Counted from the stretch's first letter, positions 6,429 to 14,866 are shown. The stretch: DNA of 33,955 nt from an uncultured Clostridia bacterium (GCA_944384815.1 CALWUW010000024.1:1-33955), one strand, 5' to 3'. Translations and numbers: made by a program. The notes: generated by a model not told the origin, from the letters alone.

Positions 6429-8816
6429 ATGAAAAAAACAGACATCAACTGTTATGTTGATCGTGCCGGCGCTAAAAACAAGAAAAAAGTTTTGAGAAGT
6501 GATACGTCGACAACACTCCGGGCAGTGGGAAGAATTTTCGGAAAAATTTTTCTGTCTGTATTTTGGGTGGGAGTAATCGTAGGAAGTATTGTTTTGGTTA
6601 CTATGGCTTCCTTTATTTTGAGCATGAAAGACGAAGCCATCGATTATGACCTTCGGCAGCTGAAACTGAATTACACCAGCTTTATTTATGTGAATGGAGA
6701 AGGTGACGATCCTTCCAATCCGGTGGAACTGCAGTCTCTTTACAGCGGTGAAAATCGTGTTTGGGTGGATTTTGCCGATATTCCGGATAACATGAAAAAA
6801 GCCATCGTGGCTATTGAGGACAAGCGCTTTTATGAACATCAAGGCGTGGACTGGATCCGAACGTTCGGTGCGGTTACCAACCTGATTACCGGGCAGGATA
6901 GTTACGGCGGTTCCACTTTAACCCAGCAGCTGATTAAAAATATTACCGGTGACAATGAAGTAAGCCTGACGCGAAAGGTTAAGGAAATTTTCCGGGCTTT
7001 GAATCTGGAAAAGGAATATTCCAAGGATGAGATCCTGGAAATTTATCTGAATGTAGTTAATTTCGGCAGCGGATGCAACGGCGTTCAGACGGCAGCCAAT
7101 CTGTATTTTGGAAAAGACATTCAGGAGTGTAATTTGGCGGAATGCGCCGCTATTGCTGGCATCACCCAGAATCCCTATAAATATACCCCTCTTCTTCATC
7201 CAGAGGATAACCGGGAACGTCAACAGACGGTTCTGACAGCTATGCATGATCAGGGAATGATAACGGATGAGGAATATGAAGAGGCGTACGAACAGTCCTG
7301 GAATATGGAATTTGTAGGAAAGAAAGTGGAAAACGCGGTAGATGATATCCCCATTTGGAATTGGTACACAGAAATGGTTTTTGATGATGTAAAAAACGAT
7401 TTGATGGAAAAGTACGGATATTCCGAAGATTTGGCTGTGGACATCATTTATCATAATGGATTGAAGATTTATTCCGCCCAAAATACCCAGATGCAGAATT
7501 TTGCGGAAGCGTATATGGCGGATATGGATAATCTTTCCATCGATAACGGTTCTCAGGCCAGCTTTTTGGCAATGGATTATGAAGGACGGGTGCTGGCGGT
7601 AGTAGGCAGCGTGGGTGAAAAAACAGGAAACCGTCTTCGCAACAATGCCACTATGGCCAAGCGGCAGCCGGGTTCTTCCATCAAACCGTTGGCGGTATAT
7701 GCTCCGGCGGTGGAAATGAACGCTTTGCATTATTCTTCCATGATTTTAGACGAACCCATCGATAATTATTTCGACGATGGTACGCCTGGACCGAACAACT
7801 GGAACAATGTGTTCCATGGAGAGGTTACGCTGCAGGAAGCCATTGCACAATCTTACAACCCTCCGGCAGTTCGGACCTTGATGAGCATTTCCATTGATGC
7901 AGGTGCGGATTTCTTAGAGCAGAAGCTGGGATTTACCCCCATTGAAAAAGCGCAGAGAGTGCCTTCCATGGCAATCGGCGGCGTGGAGTTTACCGTTCGG
8001 GAAATGGTAGCTGGCTTCCAGATTTTCGGAAACGGCGGCATGTACTATGAACCGTATTCCTATTATTATGTAGAAGATCATGATGGGAATGTAATTTTGG
8101 ATAATCGGAATGCGATAGGAACCCAAGCTATTTCGCAGGATACTTCTACGATTATGCATAAGCTGCTGAACACGGTTGTGACCAGCGGTACCGGCTGGAG
8201 AAATAAAATTGGTTCCTGGGATATTTTCGGAAAAACAGGTACCACCAATAAGGGATATTCCACCATCGACTCCTGGTTTATCGGAGGGTCTCCCTATGCG
8301 GTTGCGGGCGTTTGGAACGGTTTCTCCAGCGGAAATGTGGGGCTTCGGGATCAGTCCGGTGTTCAGGAAATCTGGAAAGCAGTTATGACGGATTACCTTT
8401 CCAATAAGGAGCCTAAGGACTTTACTTTCAGTCCCAATGTGATTTCGGCCCAGTATTGTAAAGAGACCGGCTTGCTGGCTGTGCCGGGAATGTGTACGGA
8501 AACAGCCACAGGATGGTATGCAGTAAATCATATGCCCAGCTATTGTGATGGTGTTCATGCCTCTTCTTCGTCTTCTTCGGAAGTTTCTTCGGAAGTTTCT
8601 TCAGAAAGTTTGCCGGAATCGTCAGTTCCGGTTTCTTCCGAGCCTCCGGTAAGTTCCGAAGAAACCTCTCATGAACCCTCCAGCTCAGAACCATCATCAT
8701 CTTCTTCGGAGCCTTCTTCTTCTGAAGAATCTTCCTCGGAACCGTCCTCCTCCCATGTTAGTTCCGAAGCCTCTTCTGAAGAAAGCTCTTCTCAAAGTGA
8801 GATGCCGTCTGGATAG
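6429..8816 (+). CDS. Class A penicillin-binding protein (bifunctional transglycosylase/transpeptidase)
   Basis: Polymerises glycan strands and cross-links peptides in the cell wall. The 795-residue protein has a cytoplasmic tail, one membrane anchor (about 41-66), a GT51 domain and a transpeptidase domain. GT51 motifs are EDKRFYEHQGVDW with catalytic Glu130, GGSTLTQQ (160-167) and KDEILEIYLNVVNFG (about 199-213). Transpeptidase motifs are SSIK with Ser416, SYN (475-477) and KTGT (602-605). The last 85 residues or so form a Ser/Glu/Pro/Val-rich low-complexity tail ending EMPSG, probably a flexible extracellular linker. The open frame extends to 6354, but AAAGGAGG (6413-6420) is eight bases ahead of ATG 6429, which I take as the start. 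hom follows after 41 bases with no terminator, so partial co-transcription is possible. Confidence 0.95.
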   Translation: MKKTDINCYVDRAGAKNKKKVLRSDTSTTLRAVGRIFGKIFLSVFWVGVIVGSIVLVTMASFILSMKDEAIDYDLRQLKLNYTSFIYVNGEGDDPSNPVELQSLYSGENRVWVDFADIPDNMKKAIVAIEDKRFYEHQGVDWIRTFGAVTNLITGQDSYGGSTLTQQLIKNITGDNEVSLTRKVKEIFRALNLEKEYSKDEILEIYLNVVNFGSGCNGVQTAANLYFGKDIQECNLAECAAIAGITQNPYKYTPLLHPEDNRERQQTVLTAMHDQGMITDEEYEEAYEQSWNMEFVGKKVENAVDDIPIWNWYTEMVFDDVKNDLMEKYGYSEDLAVDIIYHNGLKIYSAQNTQMQNFAEAYMADMDNLSIDNGSQASFLAMDYEGRVLAVVGSVGEKTGNRLRNNATMAKRQPGSSIKPLAVYAPAVEMNALHYSSMILDEPIDNYFDDGTPGPNNWNNVFHGEVTLQEAIAQSYNPPAVRTLMSISIDAGADFLEQKLGFTPIEKAQRVPSMAIGGVEFTVREMVAGFQIFGNGGMYYEPYSYYYVEDHDGNVILDNRNAIGTQAISQDTSTIMHKLLNTVVTSGTGWRNKIGSWDIFGKTGTTNKGYSTIDSWFIGGSPYAVAGVWNGFSSGNVGLRDQSGVQEIWKAVMTDYLSNKEPKDFTFSPNVISAQYCKETGLLAVPGMCTETATGWYAVNHMPSYCDGVHASSSSSSEVSSEVSSESLPESSVPVSSEPPVSSEETSHEPSSSEPSSSSSEPSSSEESSSEPSSSHVSSEASSEESSSQSEMPSG
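8552..8812 (+). repeat. Low-complexity Ser/Glu/Pro-coding repeat tract
   Basis: The 3' end of the penicillin-binding protein gene is built from imperfect TCTTC, GAAGTTTCTTCG and CCTTCTTCT units encoding serine interspersed with glutamate, proline and valine. Exact 12-base tandem copies occur near 8575-8600. Such tracts can change length by slippage. Confidence 0.7.
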
Positions 8817-8857
8817 TTAAGGGAGTAACGGAATAACAGAAATGAGGAGGTTTTCAT

Positions 8858-10099
8858 ATGGTACAAATGGCGGTATTAGGGTACGGCGTAGTGGGTTCCG
8901 GTGTGGTGGAAGTGCTTTCCACCCATAAGGAAAGCATTGCCAAACGGGCACAGGAAGAAATTTGTGTTAAATATATACTGGATCGCCGGGAATTTCCGGA
9001 AAGTCCTTTTGCGGATCGGTTTACCAAATCGTTTGATCAGATTCTGCAGGATTCGGAAGTCCGGGTGGTTGTAGAAGTAATGGGTGGTTTGGATCCGGCG
9101 TTTGAATACACGGCGCAATGCCTGAAAGCTGGCAAAAGCGTGGTAACATCCAATAAAGAACTGGTGGCTTCCAAGGGAGCTGAGCTGCTGAAGATCGCCC
9201 GGGAAATGAATGTGAATTTCTTGTTTGAAGCCAGCGTTGGAGGCGGTATTCCCATTATTCGCCCCTTATCCCAGTGCTTGGCCGCCAATGACGTAATTGA
9301 GATCGCCGGAATCCTCAACGGCACTACGAATTTTATTCTCACAAAAATGATTCGGGAGTCCATGTCTTTTGAAGATGCGTTGGCTTTGGCGCAGAAGCTT
9401 GGATATGCGGAAAGGAATCCTGCGGCGGACGTGGAGGGCTTTGATGCCTGCAGAAAGATTTGCATTCTGGCCTCTTTGGCTTATGGAAAGCATGTGTATC
9501 CCCATCAGGTGCATACGGAAGGGATCACCCAGATCACTCTGGCAGATGTGGAATATGCGGATAACTGGGGCGGTGTAATCAAGCTGATCGGGCAAGTGGA
9601 AAAGACGGAATCCGGACGTTTGCAGACGATTGTCTGCCCCATGTTTGTTTCCAGAGAAAGCCAGCTCTCCAGTGTAGATGATGTTTTTAACGGAATACTG
9701 GTGCAGGGCGATGCCACCGGTGACGTAGTATTTTACGGAAAAGGCGCAGGAAAGCTTCCTACAGCCAGTGCTGTAGTGGCGGATGTAATTGACTGTGTCA
9801 AGCACTTCAAGGCCAGAAAGTATTTGTTCTGGGAAGAAGGCTCTGAAGAATATGTAGAAGATTACAGAGAGCGTCCGATTCTTTTATATGTGCGGGCAAA
9901 AACGCAGGATCCGGAAAAGGCTTTTGCCAAAGCGGCGCAAGTGCTGTCCGGCGCGTCCCGGTTAAGCCGGAAAGAGCCGGAAGAAGGAGAATTGGCGTTC
10001 GTCACCACCTGCTTGATGCCGGAAAAAGAGATCCGGGAAAAACTTTCCTCTTTGCAGGAATTGGAAATTTTGGGAACCATCCGTATTTCGGATTTTTAA
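8858..10099 (+). CDS. hom: Homoserine dehydrogenase
   Basis: Reduces aspartate semialdehyde to homoserine with NAD(P)H, the branch point to threonine and methionine. The 413-residue protein has an N-terminal Rossmann fold (VLGYGVVGSGVVEVL, 6-20), then SNKELVASKG and the substrate and catalytic region (FEASVGGGIPIIRPL, GILNGTTNFILTKM). The C-terminal portion (about 340-413, RPILLYVRAKTQDPEKAFAKAA) is an ACT-type regulatory domain, implying feedback control by an amino acid such as threonine. GAGGAGG lies upstream of ATG 8858. It heads a threonine/aspartate-family run hom-thrB-lysC; threonine synthase is not in the window. Confidence 0.96.
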   Translation: MVQMAVLGYGVVGSGVVEVLSTHKESIAKRAQEEICVKYILDRREFPESPFADRFTKSFDQILQDSEVRVVVEVMGGLDPAFEYTAQCLKAGKSVVTSNKELVASKGAELLKIAREMNVNFLFEASVGGGIPIIRPLSQCLAANDVIEIAGILNGTTNFILTKMIRESMSFEDALALAQKLGYAERNPAADVEGFDACRKICILASLAYGKHVYPHQVHTEGITQITLADVEYADNWGGVIKLIGQVEKTESGRLQTIVCPMFVSRESQLSSVDDVFNGILVQGDATGDVVFYGKGAGKLPTASAVVADVIDCVKHFKARKYLFWEEGSEEYVEDYRERPILLYVRAKTQDPEKAFAKAAQVLSGASRLSRKEPEEGELAFVTTCLMPEKEIREKLSSLQELEILGTIRISDF

Positions 10100-10141
10100 G
10101 AGCAGAAGTGGTTTGAGTTTTTAAGTGAGGGTGAATGGCCA

Positions 10142-11038
10142 ATGATACGTATACAGGTACCGGCGACCAGTGCGAACTTGGGCTCTGGGTTTGATTCTTT
10201 AGGAATTGCGCTTACGTTGTACAATCAGGTGTGGATGGAAGAATGGGACGCTTTGGATATTTCTTCCAAGGATGCCACGCCCATTCCCACCGATGAAAAT
10301 AACCTGATTTATTGGGCGGTTAAAACCGTGTATGAAGAATGCGGGAAAAAGCTTCCCGGGCTTCGGCTGATCCAGGAAAACAATATTCCCATGGCTCGGG
10401 GCCTTGGGAGCAGCTCAGCCTGTATTGTAGCGGGGATCATGGGAGCGAACCGCTTGCTGGGCAGTCCGTTTTCTCAGCAGGACCTGATCCATTTGGCAGC
10501 TCGGATCGAAGGGCATCCGGATAATACCACACCGGCGCTGGAAGGCGGTTTGGTGGCTTCGGCCATGGAAGCCGGAAGAGTATACAGCGTAAGCGTGCCG
10601 GTTTCAGAAAAAATTTGCTTTGCTTTGTTTATTCCTCCTTTTGAGCTGAAAACGGAAAAGGCTCGTTCGGTTTTGCCGGAGCAGTATTCCCGGGCGGACG
10701 CGGTTTATAACCTTTCCCGTTCCGCTTTGATGACAGCATCCCTGTTTTCCGGAAAACTGGAGAATCTTCGGGTGGCTGTGCAGGATAGGATCCATCAGCC
10801 GTACCGTTCGGGGCTGATCGATGATCTGGATACCGTGTTCCGAATGAGTTATGAACTGGGCAGTTTGGGTACTTATGTCAGCGGTGCAGGGCCGACCATT
10901 ATCTCCATGATCGAATCTGCCGGCTGCGAAGAATTCATTCGGTATGCCGCTAAGCATTTGGAAGAAAAAAATGTCCAGGGCTGGCAGATCCGTATTCTGC
11001 ATACGGATCCTCATGGGGCGCAGCTTTCCATAGAATAA
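10142..11038 (+). CDS. thrB: Homoserine kinase
   Basis: A GHMP-family kinase that phosphorylates homoserine to O-phosphohomoserine with ATP, the step before threonine synthase. The 298-residue protein shows PATSANLGSGFDSLGIAL near the N-terminus, the GHMP ATP-binding loop MARGLGSSSACIVAG (84-98), EGHPDN in the middle and the C-terminal motif YVSGAGPTI (about 250). GTGAGGGTGAATGGCC precedes ATG 10142. It lies 42 bases after hom and 32 bases before the lysC start, so the three are likely co-transcribed and supply threonine. Confidence 0.96.
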   Translation: MIRIQVPATSANLGSGFDSLGIALTLYNQVWMEEWDALDISSKDATPIPTDENNLIYWAVKTVYEECGKKLPGLRLIQENNIPMARGLGSSSACIVAGIMGANRLLGSPFSQQDLIHLAARIEGHPDNTTPALEGGLVASAMEAGRVYSVSVPVSEKICFALFIPPFELKTEKARSVLPEQYSRADAVYNLSRSALMTASLFSGKLENLRVAVQDRIHQPYRSGLIDDLDTVFRMSYELGSLGTYVSGAGPTIISMIESAGCEEFIRYAAKHLEEKNVQGWQIRILHTDPHGAQLSIE

Positions 11039-11070
11039 CAACCGAAACTAATGTGGATGGGGGAACTGAA

Positions 11071-12294
11071 ATGGCTTTAATTGTACAGAAATTCGGAGGA
11101 ACTTCCGTAGCCAACGCGGAACGGCTGTTCAATGTAGCAGATATTGTAACTAAGACGTACGAGCAGGGAAACGATGTGGTGGTAGTGGTATCCGCGCAGG
11201 GAGACACTACGGACGATCTGATCGCCAAGGCAAACGAAATCAATACCAATGCATCGAAACGGGAAATGGATATGCTGTTGACTTCCGGTGAGCAGATTTC
11301 CGCGTCCTTACTTGCTATGGCTATTGAAAAGCTCGGATTCCCTGTGATCTCTCTTTTGGGTTGGCAGGCAGGGTTTGTGACCAACTCCAACCACGGAAAC
11401 GCCAGAATCAAAAGAATCCTTCCGGACCGCATTCAGAAGGAGCTGGATAAAAAGAACATTGTAGTGATCACCGGTTTTCAGGGGCTCAATCGGTATAACG
11501 ATATGACCACCCTTGGAAGAGGCGGCTCGGATACCAGTGCGGTTGCCATTGCCGCGGCCATGAATGCGGATCTGTGCCAAATCTATACGGATGTAGAGGG
11601 CGTGTTCACAGCAGATCCCCGGAAAATCAAAGGAGCCAAGAAGCTGGATGTGATCTCCTATGATGAGATGCTGGAGTTGGCTTCTTTGGGAGCTCAGGTG
11701 CTGCATAACCGTTCTGTGGAAATGGCGAAAAAATATAATATAGAGCTGGAAGTTCTTTCCAGCCTTACACGCAAGCCGGGAACAATCGTGAAGGAGGCAA
11801 ACAAAATGGAAAAAATGTTAATCAGCGGTGTAGCAAAAGATACGGATGTGGCTCGGGTTTCTGTAATCGGCGTGCCGGATAAGCCCGGTTTGGCGTTTAA
11901 GATTTTTTCCAAGTTATCCGCGAAAAATATCAATGTGGATATCATTCTTCAGTCCATTGGGCGCAGCGGAACAAAGGACATCAGCTTTACGGTTCCCAAG
12001 AGCGATTTGCAGGATGCTTTGGATGTTTTGGAGCCCTATGTGGAAGTGATCGGTGCCAGCAGCATTGTGTATGATGATACAGTGGCCAAGGTTTCCATTG
12101 TAGGTGCCGGCATGGAAAGCCATCCCGGGGTGGCGGCGGAGATGTTTGAGGCGTTGTATGAGGCCAATATCAATATCCGCATGATTTCTACCAGTGAAAT
12201 CAAGATTTCCGTGCTGATCAATACCGCCGATGCGGATCGTGCAGTGGAAGCCATTCACGATAAGTTCTTCAGCGGCGAATTTCCTATGAAATAA
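11071..12294 (+). CDS. lysC: Aspartate kinase, alpha subunit (full length), with ACT domains
   Basis: Phosphorylates aspartate, the first step to lysine, threonine and methionine. The 407-residue protein begins MALIVQKFGGTSVAN and carries the amino-acid kinase domain (about 1-235: KFGGTS, VSAQGDTTD, GRGGSDTSA, TDVEGVFTADPR) and two ACT domains (about 255-407) typical of feedback-inhibited enzymes. ATG 11071 has GGGGGAA upstream; a GTG at 11053 would add six residues not found in the family. Inside the gene, AAGGAGG (11791-11797) eight bases before in-frame ATG 11806 would start a separate beta subunit, as known for Bacillus and Corynebacterium aspartokinases. It ends the hom-thrB-lysC run, followed by a strong terminator. 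Confidence 0.96.
   Translation: MALIVQKFGGTSVANAERLFNVADIVTKTYEQGNDVVVVVSAQGDTTDDLIAKANEINTNASKREMDMLLTSGEQISASLLAMAIEKLGFPVISLLGWQAGFVTNSNHGNARIKRILPDRIQKELDKKNIVVITGFQGLNRYNDMTTLGRGGSDTSAVAIAAAMNADLCQIYTDVEGVFTADPRKIKGAKKLDVISYDEMLELASLGAQVLHNRSVEMAKKYNIELEVLSSLTRKPGTIVKEANKMEKMLISGVAKDTDVARVSVIGVPDKPGLAFKIFSKLSAKNINVDIILQSIGRSGTKDISFTVPKSDLQDALDVLEPYVEVIGASSIVYDDTVAKVSIVGAGMESHPGVAAEMFEALYEANINIRMISTSEIKISVLINTADADRAVEAIHDKFFSGEFPMK
11791..11808 (+). promoter_or_regulatory. Internal ribosome binding site and start for aspartokinase beta subunit
   Basis: AAGGAGG (11791-11797) is followed by eight bases and ATG 11806, in frame with lysC. Translation from here gives a 162-residue protein made only of the two ACT domains. 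It is one of the strongest Shine-Dalgarno matches in the window despite lying within coding sequence. Confidence 0.75.
11806..12294 (+). CDS. lysC: Aspartate kinase beta subunit (in-frame internal product)
   Basis: Predicted 162-residue regulatory subunit made from the internal start inside lysC. It begins MEKMLISGVAKDTDVARVSVIGV and comprises both ACT domains, ending at the same stop as the full-length protein. In alpha2-beta2 aspartokinases of Bacillus and Corynebacterium, such a product binds effector amino acids at the interface with the catalytic subunit. The basis here is the strong internal ribosome binding site plus the known family precedent. It overlaps the parent gene completely, and most annotation pipelines would omit it. 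Confidence 0.6.
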   Translation: MEKMLISGVAKDTDVARVSVIGVPDKPGLAFKIFSKLSAKNINVDIILQSIGRSGTKDISFTVPKSDLQDALDVLEPYVEVIGASSIVYDDTVAKVSIVGAGMESHPGVAAEMFEALYEANINIRMISTSEIKISVLINTADADRAVEAIHDKFFSGEFPMK

Positions 12295-12308
12295 GAGCTT
12301 TTTCAAGC

Positions 12309-12347
12309 AAACAAGGGCGAAACCGATGGTTTCGCCCTTGTTTTTTA
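12309..12347 (+). terminator. Intrinsic terminator after lysC
   Basis: A perfect stem of about 14 bp (AACAAGGGCGAAACC / GGTTTCGCCCTTGTT around GAT), followed by TTTTTT. It lies 15 bases after the lysC stop and closes the hom-thrB-lysC unit. Confidence 0.95.
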
Positions 12348-12374
12348 CTATACAGATGGGAATATTGTTGTATA

Positions 12375-12403
12375 TTGACACAAATGGTAATAAATGCTAT
12401 AAT
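12375..12403 (+). promoter_or_regulatory. Consensus sigma-A promoter for the AbrB-type regulator
   Basis: TTGACA (12375-12380), a 17-base spacer and TATAAT (12398-12403), a perfect match. The resulting leader is about 50 bases. Confidence 0.9.
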
Positions 12404-12459
12404 TGCTAAGAAATAGGTCGTTTGGCCATAAAAGCTGCGCCGGGAGAGGAGATGTTTGT

Positions 12460-12711
12460 ATGAAACCCACAGGGATGGTACGCCCCATTGATAGTTTAGG
12501 AAGAATTGTGATTCCCACGGAGCTGCGAAAAGTGCTGCAAATCAAGGAAAAGGATTCTCTGGAAATTTTTGTGGAGGATAATTGCATTATTCTGAAAAAG
12601 TATCAGCCTTCCTGCATTTTCTGCAACAGCATGGAGGACATTGAAATTTATAAAGGATATATGGTTTGCAAGGAATGCATGCGGAAGCTGGGAAGAAGAG
12701 CCGAGGATTAA
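12460..12711 (+). CDS. AbrB/SpoVT-type transcription regulator with C-terminal Cys4 motif
   Basis: An 83-residue DNA-binding protein. The swapped-hairpin AbrB domain is complete (GMVRPIDSLGRIVIPTELRKVL, EKDSLEIFVEDNCIILKKY, in pieces, about residues 5-50). It is followed by a C-terminal CIFC...CKEC arrangement (about 54-76), with two CxxC pairs that probably bind zinc or act as a redox switch. AbrB of Bacillus is a transition-state regulator repressing post-exponential genes; the target here is unknown. The frame is open to 12403, but that lies inside the -10 box. ATG 12460, eight bases after GGGAGAGGAG, is the start. It has its own consensus promoter, so it is probably made at a high level. 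Confidence 0.9.
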   Translation: MKPTGMVRPIDSLGRIVIPTELRKVLQIKEKDSLEIFVEDNCIILKKYQPSCIFCNSMEDIEIYKGYMVCKECMRKLGRRAED

Positions 12712-12788
12712 GCAGACGGGTTCCCTCCGTGTGATTTTCGGTTTTTTAAAGGAGAGCTTTTCAGCGAGACTGGGAAAAGTCTTTGATA

Positions 12789-12843
12789 AAAAATGCGGCC
12801 CGTTGATGCGGTGATGAACCGGATCAACGGGCCGTTTGCCTTT
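12789..12843. terminator. Bidirectional hairpin terminator between convergent genes
   Basis: A perfect 12-bp stem CGGCCCGTTGAT (12796-12807) / ATCAACGGGCCG (12823-12834). On the minus strand it is followed by a T-run (CATTTTTTATC), ending the translation GTPase transcript. On the plus strand the following TTTGCCTTTT is weaker but could end the AbrB-type transcript. Confidence 0.85.
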
Positions 12844-12892
12844 TCTGCGGTCAAGGCGAAAAAAGGAGGCCGTTCAAAGCCGTATGAATACT

Positions 12893-14866
12893 TTAGTGGA
12901 TATGCCGCATGGAATCCACATCCTGCCATTTTACTTCAAACCCGGCACCATGGGCGCAAAATACGGAGCTGGACGGATTTTCCAGATCCCGGTCTTTTTC
13001 ATATCCGATGGAAGCAATGACTTCCTGGGGATTGTGGCAGGGGCGGTAACCGCAGGGAAAAAGGGAGATACGTCCTTTCCCTTTTGTGAAGGAGGTAAGC
13101 TCCAATGGGTATTCCATCAGGGAAGCGGCAGGGGCTTCTCCGGTAATGCAGCATTCTTCTCCGGATGTTTCCGGAGGGGAAAAGCTGGCGCTGCGCTGCT
13201 GAAGGTCCGAAAGAATGCGGCCCAGTGCAAAGGAAGGGGCCTGAATGGTAAAAGAGTAGAAAGGTTCCAGCAAAACCATCTGCGCTTTTTCCAAACCTTG
13301 CCGAATGGCACGGTATGTGGCTTGGCGAAAGTCTCCGCCTTCTGTGTGCTTCAGGTGGTTTTTTCCTGCGGTCAGCGTAATGGTGACATCTGTAAGGGGG
13401 GAGCCGGTTAAAATTCCCAGATGTTCTTTTTCGGTTATATGGTGAAGAATCAGATTTTGGAAATTTTTATCCAAAAGGTCGGTGGAACATTCGCTGCGGC
13501 AGAGGATTCCCTGCCCCGGTTCTCCCGGCACTATCCGCAAATGGACTTCCGCATAGTGCCGTAAAGGTTCGTAGTGCCCATATCCCATAACCGGTTTGGC
13601 GATGGTTTCTTTATACAGGATCCGGCAGGGGCCAAACTGTATGTCCCAGCCGAACCGGCGGCTGACGGTTTCTTTCAGGATTTCCAAATGTACAGCCCCC
13701 ATGCTGTGAAGAAAGATGCTTCCCAGGCGGGAGTCTGCATGTACGGAGAGTTCCGGCTGTTCTGCTTCCAAAAGCTTCAGCTTCTCCAAAGCGGAGGGAA
13801 TGGAAACGCCGGCCGGCAGCAAAATTTCCGCCGAAAGAACAGGGGAAAGCACGGGGGAAAAGTTTCCCTTCTCCTGGCCCAGGGTCATTCCGGGAAAAGC
13901 CTGGGAAAGACCGGTGACGGCGCAGATCTCTCCGGCGCCGGCGGAAGAAAGGGGCTGCCATTTTTCGCCGTTATACCGGCGGATCTGGTCGATTTTTTCA
14001 TCCAGAGTCTCTGTTTCCTGCGAAAGAGATCCTTTTTGAAAAGGAACGTATTTTTGCCGGTCCTTGACCTTTAAAACGCCGCCTGTAATTTTCAGAAAGG
14101 CAAGAGGAGTGCCGTTTTCTTCGTGGCGCAGCTGATAAACCCGGGCAGAAAAATCATCGGGATATTCACGGGGGCTGGTTAACTGGGAAAGCCCCCGCAG
14201 CAGATCTTCTGTTCCCAGATCCTGGAGGGCGGATCCGGAAAAACAGGGGAAGATTTTTCGCTGTGCAATTCTTTTTTTCAGAAGATTTTCCCATTGCGTT
14301 TGGGAAGCCCCCTGCAGATAAAGTTCCAAGGCTTCCTGATCCAGGGAGGCGATTTCTTCCTTGCATTCTTCTGAAAAATCCTGCCCCCAACCGGAAAAAT
14401 CAATGCAGGCGGGATGAAAGCGCCGGCGCAGCTGTGTAAGTACAGCGGGAATATCCGCGCCGGCTCGGTCGGCTTTATTAAGAAAAAGGAAAACGGGGAT
14501 GTTATATTGTTTTAAAAGGTGCCAAATGGTTTCGGTGTGTGCCTGAATCCCTTCCACGGAGCTGATCACCAGAATGGCATAGTCCAGCACTTGCAGGCAG
14601 CGCTCCATTTCCGGAGAAAAATCCGTGTGGCCGGGGGTATCAATCAAGGTAAAGTTCCGGTCCAGAAAAGAAAATTCCGCCGGTTTTGTGTAGACGGTAA
14701 TGCCCCGGGCCCGCTCAGCGGCGTCTGTATCCAGAAAGGTGGTTCGATGGTCTACCCGGCCTTTTTGCCGGATGGCGCCAGTCTGATAGAGAAGGGCTTC
14801 TGTAAGGGTCGTTTTTCCAGCGTCCACGTGGGCCAGAATTCCCAAAACCGTTTGTTTGCTTTCCAT
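12893..14866 (-). CDS. Tet(M)/EF-G-like translation GTPase
   Basis: A 657-residue ribosome-acting GTPase related to the ribosomal protection proteins Tet(M)/Tet(O) and to EF-G. G motifs are clear: AHVDAGKTT (12-20), RGIT (54-57), DTPGH (76-80) and NKAD (130-133). Later domains follow the Tet(M) order, ending with EPFYSFTIQAP, a LTSFTKGKG segment and a CAHGAGFEVKW tail. The domain IV loop that in Tet(M) reaches the tetracycline site is replaced by GKNHLKHTEGGDFRQATYRA, as in chromosomal EF-G-like relatives. I therefore would not call it a resistance gene. ATG 14866 fits the family N-terminus (MESKQTVLGILAHVDAG); the frame runs on to 14959 without family support. It is a single gene, convergent with the AbrB-type gene. 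Confidence 0.85.
   Translation of the reverse strand: MESKQTVLGILAHVDAGKTTLTEALLYQTGAIRQKGRVDHRTTFLDTDAAERARGITVYTKPAEFSFLDRNFTLIDTPGHTDFSPEMERCLQVLDYAILVISSVEGIQAHTETIWHLLKQYNIPVFLFLNKADRAGADIPAVLTQLRRRFHPACIDFSGWGQDFSEECKEEIASLDQEALELYLQGASQTQWENLLKKRIAQRKIFPCFSGSALQDLGTEDLLRGLSQLTSPREYPDDFSARVYQLRHEENGTPLAFLKITGGVLKVKDRQKYVPFQKGSLSQETETLDEKIDQIRRYNGEKWQPLSSAGAGEICAVTGLSQAFPGMTLGQEKGNFSPVLSPVLSAEILLPAGVSIPSALEKLKLLEAEQPELSVHADSRLGSIFLHSMGAVHLEILKETVSRRFGWDIQFGPCRILYKETIAKPVMGYGHYEPLRHYAEVHLRIVPGEPGQGILCRSECSTDLLDKNFQNLILHHITEKEHLGILTGSPLTDVTITLTAGKNHLKHTEGGDFRQATYRAIRQGLEKAQMVLLEPFYSFTIQAPSFALGRILSDLQQRSASFSPPETSGEECCITGEAPAASLMEYPLELTSFTKGKGRISLFPCGYRPCHNPQEVIASIGYEKDRDLENPSSSVFCAHGAGFEVKWQDVDSMRHIH

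Noticed and set aside
12893-14866. Calling this a tetracycline resistance gene
   Set aside because: The Tet(M) tetracycline-site loop is not conserved and the context is chromosomal with no mobility or leader attenuator; a related EF-G-like factor is more likely.
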